The notes beneath the pieces were generated by a model. That model saw only the letters and a list, made by a program, of their open reading frames with translations, made no database searches and was not told the DNA's origin. From contig CYUK01000003.1 in assembly GCA_001299455.1 (NCBI GenBank), positions 558,001 to 622,000 of the forward strand: a stretch of DNA of 64,000 bases, read 5' to 3'. The DNA comes from Clostridiales bacterium SIT11 (GTDB lineage Bacteria; Bacillota; Clostridia; Tissierellales; Peptoniphilaceae). Every line of letters starts with the position of its first letter. Position 1 is the first letter of the stretch. Shown in pieces: positions 1 through 8,313 of the stretch. The translations under genes and the position numbers were made by a program.

Positions 1-29
1 GGACTGGAATTGCTAATTTGTAGATTCAT
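1..29 (-). CDS. GntR-family regulator, N-terminal start only (partial)
   Basis: Only the first nine codons are inside the window, reading MNLQISNSS. An ATG follows a GGAGGA ribosome binding site, and upstream lies a well-formed promoter with a palindrome next to it. The opening residues resemble YtrA-type GntR repressors, which usually begin with a similar ISNSS stretch ahead of the winged-helix domain. The assignment rests on these few residues plus the operator-like palindrome, so it is a guess at family level. The gene continues off the left edge. Confidence 0.5.
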
Positions 30-55
30 TTGCTCCTCCACCAATCATTTTCTTG

Positions 56-98
56 TTATAACTGTTATAAGTATACCATAACACTTATCTACTTGCAA
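56..98 (-). promoter_or_regulatory. Promoter with palindromic operator for the leftward regulator
   Basis: Read on the minus strand, a -35 TTGCAA (93-98) and a -10 TATACT (70-75) are separated by 17 bases. Immediately downstream, around the expected start of transcription, sits a perfect 7-bp inverted repeat, TTATAAC-T-GTTATAA (56-70). A palindrome in this position fits self-repression by the regulator whose start is at 29. The promoter is seen directly; the autoregulation is inference. Confidence 0.65.
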
Positions 99-220
99 GG
101 CCCTTTAGGCAGGTGGGTGAACTTGTATATTTAAAAAACCGAGCCAAGTAGGTATAATAGACTTAGGTTTTTTATGAAAGGCCTATATCCACCTTTAAAA
201 ATTACGATTTGGAGTCTACT

Positions 221-1204
221 ATGGATCAGTTTTACTTAAACCAACTTATTCTTTTATTTTTTACCTATTCCCTGGCCGGTTGGGTCATGGAAGTGACCTT
301 AAAATACCTTCAATACCACCGTTTTATCAACCGAGGCTTTCTCATCGGCCCCTACTGTCCCATTTATGGGGCCGGTGCCCTCATTGTCACTGTGGCGGCA
401 AGGCTTCTGGCCCCCTATGACGCTTCCTACGGGACCAGTTTTCTCCTGTCCTTCTTCCTCTGTGGAGGCCTGGAATATGCCACCAGCTTTTACCTGGAAA
501 AAAGATTCCATGCTCGTTGGTGGGATTATTCCCAAAAGCCTATGAACCTCCACGGCCGGGTTTGGATTGGAAACTTACTCCTTTTCGGCCTTGGAGGAAT
601 GATGATTGATAAGATTTTCAACCCCTACTTCTTTGCCTATGTCAATCAATTTTCTCCTCGAGGACTCCAAGTATCTAGCCTTGCCATCCTCCTGGTCATG
701 GGCCTGGATTATGGAGTTTCCCACTTTATTATCCAAGTTTTGAAAGAAGGAGTGGAAAGTTCTGAAGCTGATAAGAGTGAAGCCATTGCCAAGGAAGTCC
801 GCTATCTCCTGGAAAACAAGTCTGTCCTCCACCGCCGGATTATGACGGCCTATCCAGAAATTACCTTCCGGACAGACCTGGTCAAGGCCCGTTTGGAACG
901 TATCCGGAAGAATACAGACCGTCTCAAGGACCTGGCCAACAACAAGCTAGACTCTATTTCTGACCTCCTGGAAGAAACCTTGGAAGAAACCCATGAAAGT
1001 ATGGCCAAAAACTTTATCACCACCAAAAACCTCCAAAGACGGATCATTGCCCTTCAAGATGACCTCATTGAAAGGCTCCTGGCTGAAGACTTGACGGAAG
1101 AAGAAAAAGACCGTCTCCTAAAAGACCTGGGAGAGGAAAAGGAAATTTTACAAAGACGAGAAGAGGGTAATTTCCCCAGACTCTTCTTGAATAAACTGGA
1201 TTAA
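221..1204 (+). CDS. CmpB-type putative ABC transporter permease, membrane protein with C-terminal coiled coil
   Basis: A 327-residue protein. The N-terminal half is hydrophobic with about four to five membrane segments and carries the GWVMEV...F.NRGFLIGPYCPIYG pattern typical of the PF06541 family (annotated as ABC-transporter type IV, CmpB). The last ~130 residues are charged and predicted helical (many E/K/R/L), probably cytoplasmic coiled coil. ATG at 221 is preferred over an upstream in-frame TTG because GGAG sits six bases before it. A TATAAT at 153-158 is the likely -10. No ATP-binding partner is adjacent, so the transport role is uncertain; the family name is historical. Confidence 0.8.
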   Translation: MDQFYLNQLILLFFTYSLAGWVMEVTLKYLQYHRFINRGFLIGPYCPIYGAGALIVTVAARLLAPYDASYGTSFLLSFFLCGGLEYATSFYLEKRFHARWWDYSQKPMNLHGRVWIGNLLLFGLGGMMIDKIFNPYFFAYVNQFSPRGLQVSSLAILLVMGLDYGVSHFIIQVLKEGVESSEADKSEAIAKEVRYLLENKSVLHRRIMTAYPEITFRTDLVKARLERIRKNTDRLKDLANNKLDSISDLLEETLEETHESMAKNFITTKNLQRRIIALQDDLIERLLAEDLTEEEKDRLLKDLGEEKEILQRREEGNFPRLFLNKLD

Positions 1205-1210
1205 GGCTGA

Positions 1211-1247
1211 GGAGCCTGGACTTTTTATCGGTCTAGGCTCCCTTTTT
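1211..1247 (+). terminator. Rho-independent terminator of the CmpB-type gene
   Basis: GGAGCCTGGAC pairs with GTCTAGGCTCC around a short loop and is followed by a run of five T, directly after the stop codon of the plus-strand gene. Confidence 0.85.
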
Positions 1248-1255
1248 CTATACCT

Positions 1256-1292
1256 AAAAAAGACCTCCTTACTTGTGTAAGGGGGCCTTTCT
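1256..1292. terminator. Bidirectional terminator between convergent genes
   Basis: AAAGACCTCCTTAC pairs with GTAAGGGGGCCTTT over a four-base loop, flanked by A on the left and T on the right, so it can stop transcription both ways. It lies just beyond the stop of the minus-strand xxxLxxG gene. Confidence 0.75.
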
Positions 1293-1304
1293 TTGGGCTT
1301 GTTT

Positions 1305-3779
1305 TTATTTTAATTTTTCCACAATCCGGTACTTGCTGTCAAAGTCATCGGTCGTTCCTGTAAAGGAGGCATTTTCCTTGGCCAGGTCAGACATGGTGTC
1401 TAAAATTTCCTTAACTTCTGGAAGTTTCGCCGTCTTCCGGTCCAGTTCATCAATCCCTTTTTCCTTGTATTCAGCCATTTTTTCAGCGAAGGTTTGGCTA
1501 GATCTTAAGAGGATTTCACTTCCATTTTGAAGCTTAATGCTCCCTTGGTCTAAGTCTCCGACTCCCTTGTTGAGTTTTCCAATTCCAGTCCGTAAAGGAG
1601 TCATGCCTTCATCTTTTAACCTGGAAATTTCACTTAACTTCTTGGACTTTTCCTTAAATTCATTTAAGGCACTGGTTAAATCTTCTGCTCCCTCATTGAG
1701 TTTGCCTGAATTTTGATTTAATTCTCCTATGCCACTGGCAAGGGCTTGGGCTCCTTCTTGGCTTTTTCCTGTTCCTTGTCGTAATTGACCAGACCCATCT
1801 TTTAATTGACCTGTAGCTACATCTATTTTTACTAAGGCATCTGCCAGTTGTAAGAGTTGGGAAGAGTCAAATTGGCTGGTCAGTTTTGTAACTCCTTCTT
1901 CTACAGAAGGATAAATGCTCTTAGATCCTTGGTAGAGCTTGCTTGAGCCTGCTTCTAATTTTCCAAGTCCTCCAGGAAGTTGTTGGATGCCTTCATTGAT
2001 TTGAGAGGAAGCACCCGCTAATTTTTTCATACCTGCCTGTAGTTCCTTAATTTGCTGTACTTGGCTAGAAGCTCCACCATCGCCACCACTTAAGGCTCCT
2101 AAGGTGTCACCAATACTTTGGGCAGAAGCTCCTATGGCTTGGGCTTCTCCTCCAATACTCCCTGCATTAAGGCTCACTTTTCCTTGTGCACTTTTTAAAA
2201 GTCCAATAGCCGCTTGAACTTGTCCACTTGGGTCTTCCACTCCTTGTAACATAGAGATGGCTCCCCCAATATTTCCAGCGGCATCTCCCAGTTCATTGAC
2301 ACTGGCCCCAATTTTTCCTGCATTGGTCCCAATACTTTCTAGGTTTCCTTGGATACCACTAACTGAAGGTCCCTGTCCAGAAGAGCCTGGGAGGCTGATT
2401 CCTTGAACTTGTTGATTCATTTCTTGGAGGGCTGCATTAAATTTAGCATTTTGTCTAGCCAGTTCTCCAGCACTGGTTGCTGCCTTTCCGGCGCCAATTT
2501 CCAGTTCCCTAGCTCCGCTGGCCAGTTGGTCTGTTCCATCCTTTAATTCCCCTAGTTTAGGAGCCAGACCTGCTTCCAGGTCCTTCACCTTATTTAACTG
2601 GGAGGCTCCTTGGCGGAGTTTTCCTGTGGCAACCTTCAGTTCTCCTAGGCCTTCATCCAACTTAATGGTTCCCTGGGAAAGGTCTCTGGCTCCCTGGGTC
2701 ATGGGGCCCATGTTTTCATTGATTTTTGCAACAGCTGCCGTATATTCCCGGATTCCTGTAGCCAGCCTGTCGCTACCTTGGGCCATTTGGCCTACATAGC
2801 CTGGAATGGGCTTGACTTGTTCTGCCGCTTCTCCCATTTTTTCTTCCAAAACTCCAGACTTGTCATAGAGTTCTTGGGACCCGGTGGCCAGCTTATGGCT
2901 TCCTTCTTCCAAGTCTCCAAGGCCCTTGTTGAGTTTTTCTTGGCCATCGGCTAACTGATGGGCCCCGTCCACTAATTTTTCTGCATTGTCCTCTAATTTT
3001 TGAATCCCATCTCGTAATTCTCCAATGGATTCCATCTTTTTATCACTTTGGAAAAATTCGTTGGAAATCATGGCATAGCTTTCAATGGGTTCATAATTTT
3101 TTATATCCATTTCAATTTCTGCCTGGCTAATAAAGTCTTCTGTTTGCAGGTCCTCTAAAAGGTCCCCAAAACTTTCCTTGAGGCCTGGTGTTAAGATGGT
3201 GGCAATCATTTGGTTTTTCCCATCCTTAACCACCTTGGAGTCCTTGGCTACAATATTAGAGGCCACATCTTCTGTAAAACTCATGGCATTGACCACCACA
3301 TAGGGAGAGTAGACTCTTTGCCTTTTCCCTTGGATATTTTTGACAACATAGTCCTTGTTTTCTGTGGTCACTACAATTTTTAAGTGGCCGGACTTTCCTG
3401 CCAAGTCTTGGTTGGTGTTTTTTTCTCCATCCAGGTAATAGTCTACCTTCACATCTACAGGAAGGTCTTTTTCACTCTTCCCTTGGTAGTAGACGTCTTT
3501 ATCTTTTCCGTCCCAATGGATATAGCCGTTTTTCTTTTGAATTTCTTCATCAGTCTTTAAGTTTTTTAGGTCCTTTAGGTTGGTCTTGTCCTTGGCTTCA
3601 ATGGCTTCTTCAGAGTTCAACCAAACGGAAACCACTTCATCCTTGACCTGGTCCCCTTCCTTAATAACATAGACCGTTTCACTTTTTTCAATGACATTTG
3701 CCGCAGCAAAAAGCGTATTTGTCAGGGCCATAGATGATAAAACAGCTAAGGCCACAGTTTTTTCTAGACGTTTCTTCAT
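1305..3779 (-). CDS. Exported xxxLxxG heptad-repeat protein paired with an MMPL transporter
   Basis: An 824-residue protein with an N-terminal signal sequence (about residues 1-27, basic start, hydrophobic core, AAA end), a mixed region to about residue 250, then a very long stretch of repeats with the pattern L..G at seven-residue spacing (LADGQEKL, LATGSQEL, LRQGASQL and many more). This is the xxxLxxG heptad repeat seen in YhgE/Pip-like and MmpL-associated exoproteins. No C-terminal membrane segment is visible, so it is probably secreted or held at the membrane by its partner. The MMPL gene ends 11 bases upstream with AAAGGAG before this ATG, so the two are co-transcribed. Likely part of an export or envelope-shaping complex; substrate unknown. 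Confidence 0.8.
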   Translation of the reverse strand: MKKRLEKTVALAVLSSMALTNTLFAAANVIEKSETVYVIKEGDQVKDEVVSVWLNSEEAIEAKDKTNLKDLKNLKTDEEIQKKNGYIHWDGKDKDVYYQGKSEKDLPVDVKVDYYLDGEKNTNQDLAGKSGHLKIVVTTENKDYVVKNIQGKRQRVYSPYVVVNAMSFTEDVASNIVAKDSKVVKDGKNQMIATILTPGLKESFGDLLEDLQTEDFISQAEIEMDIKNYEPIESYAMISNEFFQSDKKMESIGELRDGIQKLEDNAEKLVDGAHQLADGQEKLNKGLGDLEEGSHKLATGSQELYDKSGVLEEKMGEAAEQVKPIPGYVGQMAQGSDRLATGIREYTAAVAKINENMGPMTQGARDLSQGTIKLDEGLGELKVATGKLRQGASQLNKVKDLEAGLAPKLGELKDGTDQLASGARELEIGAGKAATSAGELARQNAKFNAALQEMNQQVQGISLPGSSGQGPSVSGIQGNLESIGTNAGKIGASVNELGDAAGNIGGAISMLQGVEDPSGQVQAAIGLLKSAQGKVSLNAGSIGGEAQAIGASAQSIGDTLGALSGGDGGASSQVQQIKELQAGMKKLAGASSQINEGIQQLPGGLGKLEAGSSKLYQGSKSIYPSVEEGVTKLTSQFDSSQLLQLADALVKIDVATGQLKDGSGQLRQGTGKSQEGAQALASGIGELNQNSGKLNEGAEDLTSALNEFKEKSKKLSEISRLKDEGMTPLRTGIGKLNKGVGDLDQGSIKLQNGSEILLRSSQTFAEKMAEYKEKGIDELDRKTAKLPEVKEILDTMSDLAKENASFTGTTDDFDSKYRIVEKLK

Positions 3780-3790
3780 TTTAAACTCCT

Positions 3791-5845
3791 TTACTCAATT
3801 CCCTTGGTTGTTTTTCGAATAAAGGGAAAAACAACAGAAATAATGGCCGGTAAAAATACAATAATGACAATCATACTGATAATCGCCCCTCTGGCTAGGA
3901 AGGTACAAATGGTCGATACAATTTCCATCTTAGAATAAAATCCTACACCAATTGTGGCCGCCATAAAGGAAAGGGCGGAGGTGACAATGGACTTGGAGGT
4001 TTCTTTAGTGGCCAGCTTTAAAGCCTGGTACACATCACCTAGTTCTTCGTATTCCGCTAAAAATCGGTCTGTTATTAAAATAGAATAGTCAATGGTCGAT
4101 CCTAGCTGGATAACCCCGATGATAATAGACGTGATAAAGGGGATGGTTTGGCCCAAGAAGAAGGGAATTCCCATATTAATCTGGATGGCCAATTCAATAG
4201 CGGCAATTAAAACCAGGGGAATACCCAGAGACTTAAAGACAAGGGCAATAATGATAAAGACCACGGCTATGGACATGATATTCACCCGTTTAAAGTCCGT
4301 ATTGGAAATCACCGTTAAGTCATCTGTTAAGACAGCTTCTCCTGTTAAATAGCCTTCCTTGTCATACTTGTTAATAATTCCCCGTATTTCCCTAATTTGG
4401 TTTCGTACTTCCGGCGAAGCCGTTTGGTACTGGGAGTTGACCATAATCATCTTGTAGTTGTCCTTGGAAAAGTTGTCACTAATTTTCTTTGGCAAAAACT
4501 CCGGCGGCACAGTCACTCCCGTCATGGAATTTGTATTGACGACTGAATTTACCCCTTCCACATCTTCTAGTTCAGAGACTAAATGGTTGAGAGCCATGTT
4601 GGATAGGTCATCCTTGACCACAATAAAGTGGGTGGTAGCCATGTTATAGTCTTTTTTCATCTTATTTAAGGCCACAATAGAGTCCAAGTCTTGGGGCAGG
4701 GACCGGTCTAGATTGTAGTAGACATCGGTATGGAGAGATCCATAGACTGCCGGAATAAAGAGGAGGACAAAGAGGGCAAAGATTTCCTTATTGTGGTCAA
4801 TACTAAAATTGGACACCTTGTCAAAGGAAGGTAAAAGGACCCTGTGGTTGTAGCGGTTGACCAGTCTTTCCACGACTAAAAGCATGGGAGGAAGAACCAC
4901 AACCGTAGACAGGAGGCCGATTAAAACCCCCTTACTCATGACAAGGCCGATATCCTTCCCAAGCCCTAATTCCATGAAAATCAGGACAATAAAGCCTGCA
5001 AAAGTGGTCAAGGAAGAGGCAAAAAGGGAGGAAATGGTCTTTTGGATGGCAATGTCCATGGCAGCATTTTTATTGTCGGTTCTCTTCTTTTCTTCCACAT
5101 ACCGGTGGTACAAGAAAATGGAATAATCCATGGTTACAGCCAATTGTAAAATGGCAGCAATGGCCTTGGTAATATAGGAAATTTCCCCTAAAAAGATATT
5201 GGTCCCAAAATTATAAACCACAGCATAGCCGATGGTCAGGACAAAGACAAAGGGAATGGCCGTAGATTCATTGGTTAAAGATAAAATAATCAGTGCAAGA
5301 ACAACGGCTAGAACAACATAAATGGGTGTTTCCTCATCAATAACGTCCTTGGTATCCTTGACCAAGGCAGAAATCCCACTTAAGTACTTGGGATTTGACT
5401 CAATATTTTTAATTTGGTCAATGGCCGACATGGTCTTAAAAGACGAAGCCGAGTCGGAAAATTTTACCAGCATCAGGGTGGACCCATCTGCATAAAAGAC
5501 ATCCTTCAATTCATCCGGCAAGAAACTTTTGGGAACCGTGTCCCCTGCAATAGATGTCTTGGAAATGACATCCTCTACACCGTCAATTTTTAAAATCTCC
5601 TGCCTAAGTTTTTCTGCCTCCTGGTCTGTTCCCTCTAAAATAAGCATGCCTGTCGCCGCATTATTAAAATTTTTATCTAGGATGGTTTGACCTTGGGTAG
5701 ATTTTAAATCTTTTGGTAAGTATGTTAGGATATCATAATTTACCCCAGTCATCTTGTATCCTATAAATGACGGAATTAATAGCAAGGTCATGATTAGAAG
5801 AACAAGCCGAGGATGGTGTGAAATAAATTTTGTTATTTTCTTCAT
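3791..5845 (-). CDS. MMPL/RND-family transporter
   Basis: A 684-residue permease with two similar halves. Each has one membrane helix, an extracellular domain of roughly 130-160 residues, then five helices, giving 12 in total. The conserved acidic residue of the proton relay is visible in both halves (TMDYSIFLYHRY and TIDYSILITDRF). Length and topology match the MMPL family (PF03176), which exports lipids, peptides or drugs by proton-motive force. It is the first gene of a pair with the xxxLxxG exoprotein. The ribosome site (AGGG) is weak. A dyad lies about 50 bases upstream of the start. No adjacent TetR regulator is present. Substrate cannot be told from sequence. Confidence 0.85.
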   Translation of the reverse strand: MKKITKFISHHPRLVLLIMTLLLIPSFIGYKMTGVNYDILTYLPKDLKSTQGQTILDKNFNNAATGMLILEGTDQEAEKLRQEILKIDGVEDVISKTSIAGDTVPKSFLPDELKDVFYADGSTLMLVKFSDSASSFKTMSAIDQIKNIESNPKYLSGISALVKDTKDVIDEETPIYVVLAVVLALIILSLTNESTAIPFVFVLTIGYAVVYNFGTNIFLGEISYITKAIAAILQLAVTMDYSIFLYHRYVEEKKRTDNKNAAMDIAIQKTISSLFASSLTTFAGFIVLIFMELGLGKDIGLVMSKGVLIGLLSTVVVLPPMLLVVERLVNRYNHRVLLPSFDKVSNFSIDHNKEIFALFVLLFIPAVYGSLHTDVYYNLDRSLPQDLDSIVALNKMKKDYNMATTHFIVVKDDLSNMALNHLVSELEDVEGVNSVVNTNSMTGVTVPPEFLPKKISDNFSKDNYKMIMVNSQYQTASPEVRNQIREIRGIINKYDKEGYLTGEAVLTDDLTVISNTDFKRVNIMSIAVVFIIIALVFKSLGIPLVLIAAIELAIQINMGIPFFLGQTIPFITSIIIGVIQLGSTIDYSILITDRFLAEYEELGDVYQALKLATKETSKSIVTSALSFMAATIGVGFYSKMEIVSTICTFLARGAIISMIVIIVFLPAIISVVFPFIRKTTKGIE

Positions 5846-6209
5846 AAGTTACCCTATCTATTTCTCTAATTTACAACAACGTTCAAAATAAAATCTAATT
5901 GAGTATTTCACTGCCCTTACCCAATTAGATTCTTCAAAAAAATTCTTTTTTAAGCTTTACCTATTGCATCTCCTTCCAGAAGCAGGTACTCCTTGGGAAG
6001 GCCCTCGTCTTTTCCCAAGTCACGATTTCCTGTCTTTTTATAGAATACTCTTCTAGTCCTCTTTTTTAAATAGTTAATAAAGTGGACTTGTTGAAAGTCT
6101 AGCTAATTGAAGAGATTTGTTTAAACTTCTAACAATTTATTCTTTTTGACTAGTTTTTAGGCAACTTATCTTATTTGTCTAGTTTGCCCTTGCCCATACA
6201 TTTGGGCAC
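5846..6209. other. Intergenic region with a near-perfect 12-bp inverted repeat
   Basis: No gene is supported here. The only structure I see is AATCTAATTGAG (5892-5903) facing CCCAATTAGATT (about 5921-5932), one mismatch, with roughly 17 bases between. It lies just upstream of the MMPL start and could be an operator; it lacks a T-run on either strand and is unlikely to be a terminator. Confidence 0.5.
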
Positions 6210-6232
6210 AAAAAAAAGAGCCCTCAAGGCTC
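6210..6232 (-). terminator. Terminator of the tRNA-Pro pair
   Basis: On the minus strand GAGCC-ttgag-GGCTC is followed by eight T. It lies downstream of the two tRNA-Pro genes. Confidence 0.8.
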
Positions 6233-6264
6233 TTCATTTAGACTTTATTTCTAGCTGGAATCTA

Positions 6265-6341
6265 TGGTCGGAGTGAGAGGATTTGAACCTCCGACTTCAT
6301 GATCCCGAATCATGCGCGCTACCAAACTGCGCTACACCCCG
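6265..6341 (-). tRNA. tRNA-Pro (anticodon CGG)
   Basis: A 77-base cloverleaf with encoded CCA. The anticodon stem CATGA/TCATG encloses the loop TTCGGGA. The acceptor is CGGGGTG against CACTCCG with one G-U pair. It is followed downstream by the terminator at 6210. Confidence 0.95.
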
Positions 6342-6354
6342 AAATAAAAAAATA

Positions 6355-6431
6355 TGGTCGGGGTGAAAGGATTTGAACCTTCGACCCCATGGTCCCAAAC
6401 CATGTGCGCTACCAAACTGCGCTACACCCCG
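6355..6431 (-). tRNA. tRNA-Pro (anticodon TGG)
   Basis: A 77-base cloverleaf with encoded CCA. The anticodon loop is TTTGGGA. It is nearly identical to the neighbouring tRNA-Pro(CGG), so the two probably arose by duplication and are co-transcribed from the promoter at 6458-6486. Confidence 0.95.
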
Positions 6432-6457
6432 ACAAGAATTGATTAACAATCTTCTAT

Positions 6458-6486
6458 AGTATACATAATTTTTACAAAAATTTCAA
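6458..6486 (-). promoter_or_regulatory. Promoter of the tRNA-Pro pair
   Basis: On the minus strand TTGAAA (6481-6486) and TATACT (6458-6463) are 17 bases apart. The -35 and the first part of the spacer (TTGAAATTTTTGTAAAAAT) are identical to those of the tmRNA promoter at 8674-8702. Confidence 0.85.
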
Positions 6487-6570
6487 GTCTTTTTGAAATT
6501 TTCTTTGGGCTTGTCTGCCTGTTGGCCCTTCTTTTACTTCCACACCAACAGACCTTAGTTTACCATGTAT

Positions 6571-6705
6571 TTAAGCCCCTGTCAACAAAGTCTTATTTTC
6601 TTCTCCTTTAATCTTTTTCCTTTTAAAATTTTTTCTCTTATCGACAAGACCCCCAGTTGAACTAGGGGTCTTAAATCTATTCTCTTTTGTTATACTTGTT
6701 TTCAT
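6571..6705 (-). CDS. Possible small ORF (44 codons) in mobile-element remnant
   Basis: An ATG with a GAGGAG ribosome site six bases upstream opens a 44-codon frame rich in Lys, Arg, Thr and Ser (starts MKTSITKENRFK, ends LLTGA). It contains a strong hairpin (6646-6672, AAGACCCC facing AGGGGTCTT). I do not recognise the product. It sits downstream of a tape-measure-like remnant and may be no more than a leftover of an integrated element. The rest of the 6487-6951 stretch holds that remnant and a terminator. Confidence 0.25.
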   Translation of the reverse strand: MKTSITKENRFKTPSSTGGLVDKRKNFKRKKIKGEENKTLLTGA

Positions 6706-6789
6706 CGAAAGCTCCTCTGATTGATTTTGTTTTGGCGTAAAACTATTTTATCAGATGGCTTTTTATTTTTTTGTCATAAATGTATTATC

Positions 6790-6863
6790 GCTTAACAGTG
6801 CAGTCTGTAATTTGGTTGTATCCCCACCAATCTCAACGGTTATCCCTTTTTTCTATTTGCCAA
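6790..6863 (-). pseudogene. Remnant of a phage tail tape-measure-like gene start
   Basis: After AGGAGGTG, a TTG start reads LANR, and after a one-base slip the frame continues ITVEIGGDTTKLQTALLS. This matches the usual opening of phage tail tape-measure proteins (MANRIKGITVEIGGDTTKLQ type). One missing base near position 6850 breaks the frame, and no downstream body survives. A second copy of the same start is at 62564-62602. Confidence 0.55.
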
Positions 6864-6890
6864 TATCTCACCTCCTTAATTTTGAGCATC

Positions 6891-6927
6891 AAAAAAGCAC
6901 CTACCATTTTGATAGATGCTTAAAAAA
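6891..6927 (-). terminator. Terminator downstream of the 82-residue gene
   Basis: On the minus strand AAGCA.CTA pairs with TAG.TGCTT through one mismatch, followed by six T. Placed directly after the stop of the gene at 6952-7200. Confidence 0.6.
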
Positions 6928-6951
6928 ATAATTTTTAGTTAATAGAGCCTT

Positions 6952-7200
6952 CTAATATATACTTAAATCATCATAAAGCTTTTCAGATATTATTTCTTCA
7001 ATTTTTTTCCCTTCTATTTTTGTATAATTTAGTAAGTCAGCATATGAATTGTATACCGAATCTTTTTTTCCACAAATATCAGTAAAAATATACCCCTCCT
7101 TTGAAAAAGTAAGAGAGTACATTTTATCATGATAGCTAAATTCAAATTCTCTATTTGCTTTAATATCTTCTTTAAAATTTTCTAAATTATAATTGCCCAT
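6952..7200 (-). CDS. Hypothetical protein, 82 residues
   Basis: Begins MGNYNLENF, is acidic and rich in aromatic residues (YSLTF, YIFTD, YNSYADLL), with no membrane segment or cysteine motif beyond a single ICGKK. I do not recognise a family. It follows the broken integrase on the same strand by 20 bases and has its own terminator, so it may be cargo of the integrated element. Base composition is AT-rich like its surroundings. Possibly a small immunity or cargo protein, but this is not supported by any motif. Confidence 0.5.
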   Translation of the reverse strand: MGNYNLENFKEDIKANREFEFSYHDKMYSLTFSKEGYIFTDICGKKDSVYNSYADLLNYTKIEGKKIEEIISEKLYDDLSIY

Positions 7201-7219
7201 TTTAATACGCTGGTCCTTT

Positions 7220-8178
7220 TTACCATTTTCCCAATGATTTAAAGATGTTCCGCACTCTTGTGTTCCGTTTTACAACGTTCTGTAATGGCGTTGCCAGTTT
7301 GTGATTATTCGCCAAGGCTTCTTTATCTACTTGCACATACCGTTTAGTCATAGCTAGGTCTCCATGCCCCATCAGCTTCTGTAGGTAAATTAAGTTTCCG
7401 CCTTGGTTTTTTAAGTATTGTGTTCCGAAATAATGCCTTAACTGATAAGGTGTTATTTTTATGCCAAGTTTGTCGCTGTAGTGTTTTAACCTTTTCTGAA
7501 ATACATAAGTTTCCACAGGTTTACCAGATTCAGATAGGAATAGGTATTCTGACTTGAAGTGTTTATGGTTTAGTTCAAGCAATCTTTGGATGCACTCTGC
7601 GACAATAGATGACAATGGGACCACTCTAGGTCTTGATGTCTTTGTGATTTCTGCTGGTAGGTTTACACACAATCCTTCAAAATCTATATTGCTCTCTTTC
7701 AGTCGAACACACTCTCTTGGTCTAATGCCTGTATCCACGATTAAAGTGATGAAAGTGTAGTCCCTAAGGCCTACAAAAGTCTTTAAATTGATATCCACCA
7801 ACATTTTTTTCAAGTCGTTTGTGTCAGCTGGTCGAGGAACAGTGTCCTCTTTCCTTTTCTTGATGTGTAAAGAGTGAATAGGATTTTCTTGGATTTGGTG
7901 GGTATCTTTTAGAGAGTTAAAGTAAGCACAACGTGTCTTCGTTTAATATTTTAGGTCACAGGATTTAGCTTGTCGAAGATATCTTCAAAGTAAGTCAACA
8001 CCTGTAGTTCAAGGTTCTGTTGGTTATCATAGTCTAATCGGCCCACAACTGAATTGATGTTAAGAAATACCTTTCGATAGGTTCTTAACGTACTTTCAGC
8101 GGAGCCGATTAAAACTTTCTGTCTCAAAAATAGTTCCTGGTTCTTGTCTAAATTAGAATACAATGTCTGCCTCTTCAT
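7220..8178 (-). pseudogene. Tyrosine recombinase (integrase), broken by stop and frameshift
   Basis: The 3' part (7220-7813 and in-frame codons upstream to about 7940) encodes a phage-integrase catalytic domain: TGIRPRE with the first catalytic Arg, PYQLRHYFGT (second Arg, with Tyr where His is usual), LMGHGDLAMTKRYV (His and nucleophile Tyr). The 5' part (7951-8178) encodes an N-terminal core-binding helical domain in another frame, ending LNPVT-stop. A stop codon and frame change near 7940-7955 separate them, so the enzyme cannot be made whole; joined it would be about 319 residues. It reads away from the tmRNA 3' end 136 bases away, the classic position of an ssrA-targeting integrase. Confidence 0.85.
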
Positions 8179-8313
8179 GGTGGGTGGACCTCCTCCTTAG
8201 TTTCACCAAAACTGGATTGCTAAAGTCGTGAGAGTCGCACCCTGGAGCATATTTTTGAAGGTTGACAGGCCACAAGCGTTGAAATTCCAACGTTCTTAGG
8301 CCTAAATTTATTT

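Noticed and set aside
1700-3000. Repeated sequence resembling a CRISPR or tandem array
   Set aside because: Repeats are at protein level (xxxLxxG), irregular in DNA and coding throughout. No CRISPR array or cas gene is in the window.
6646-6672. Strong hairpin AAGACCCC..GGGGTCTT as a terminator
   Set aside because: No T-run follows on either strand; it lies within a possible small ORF, so I left it as part of that entry.
8179-8313. GAGAGTCG near 8230 as a second copy of the tmRNA 3' end (attachment site)
   Set aside because: Only eight bases match; too short to call an att repeat.
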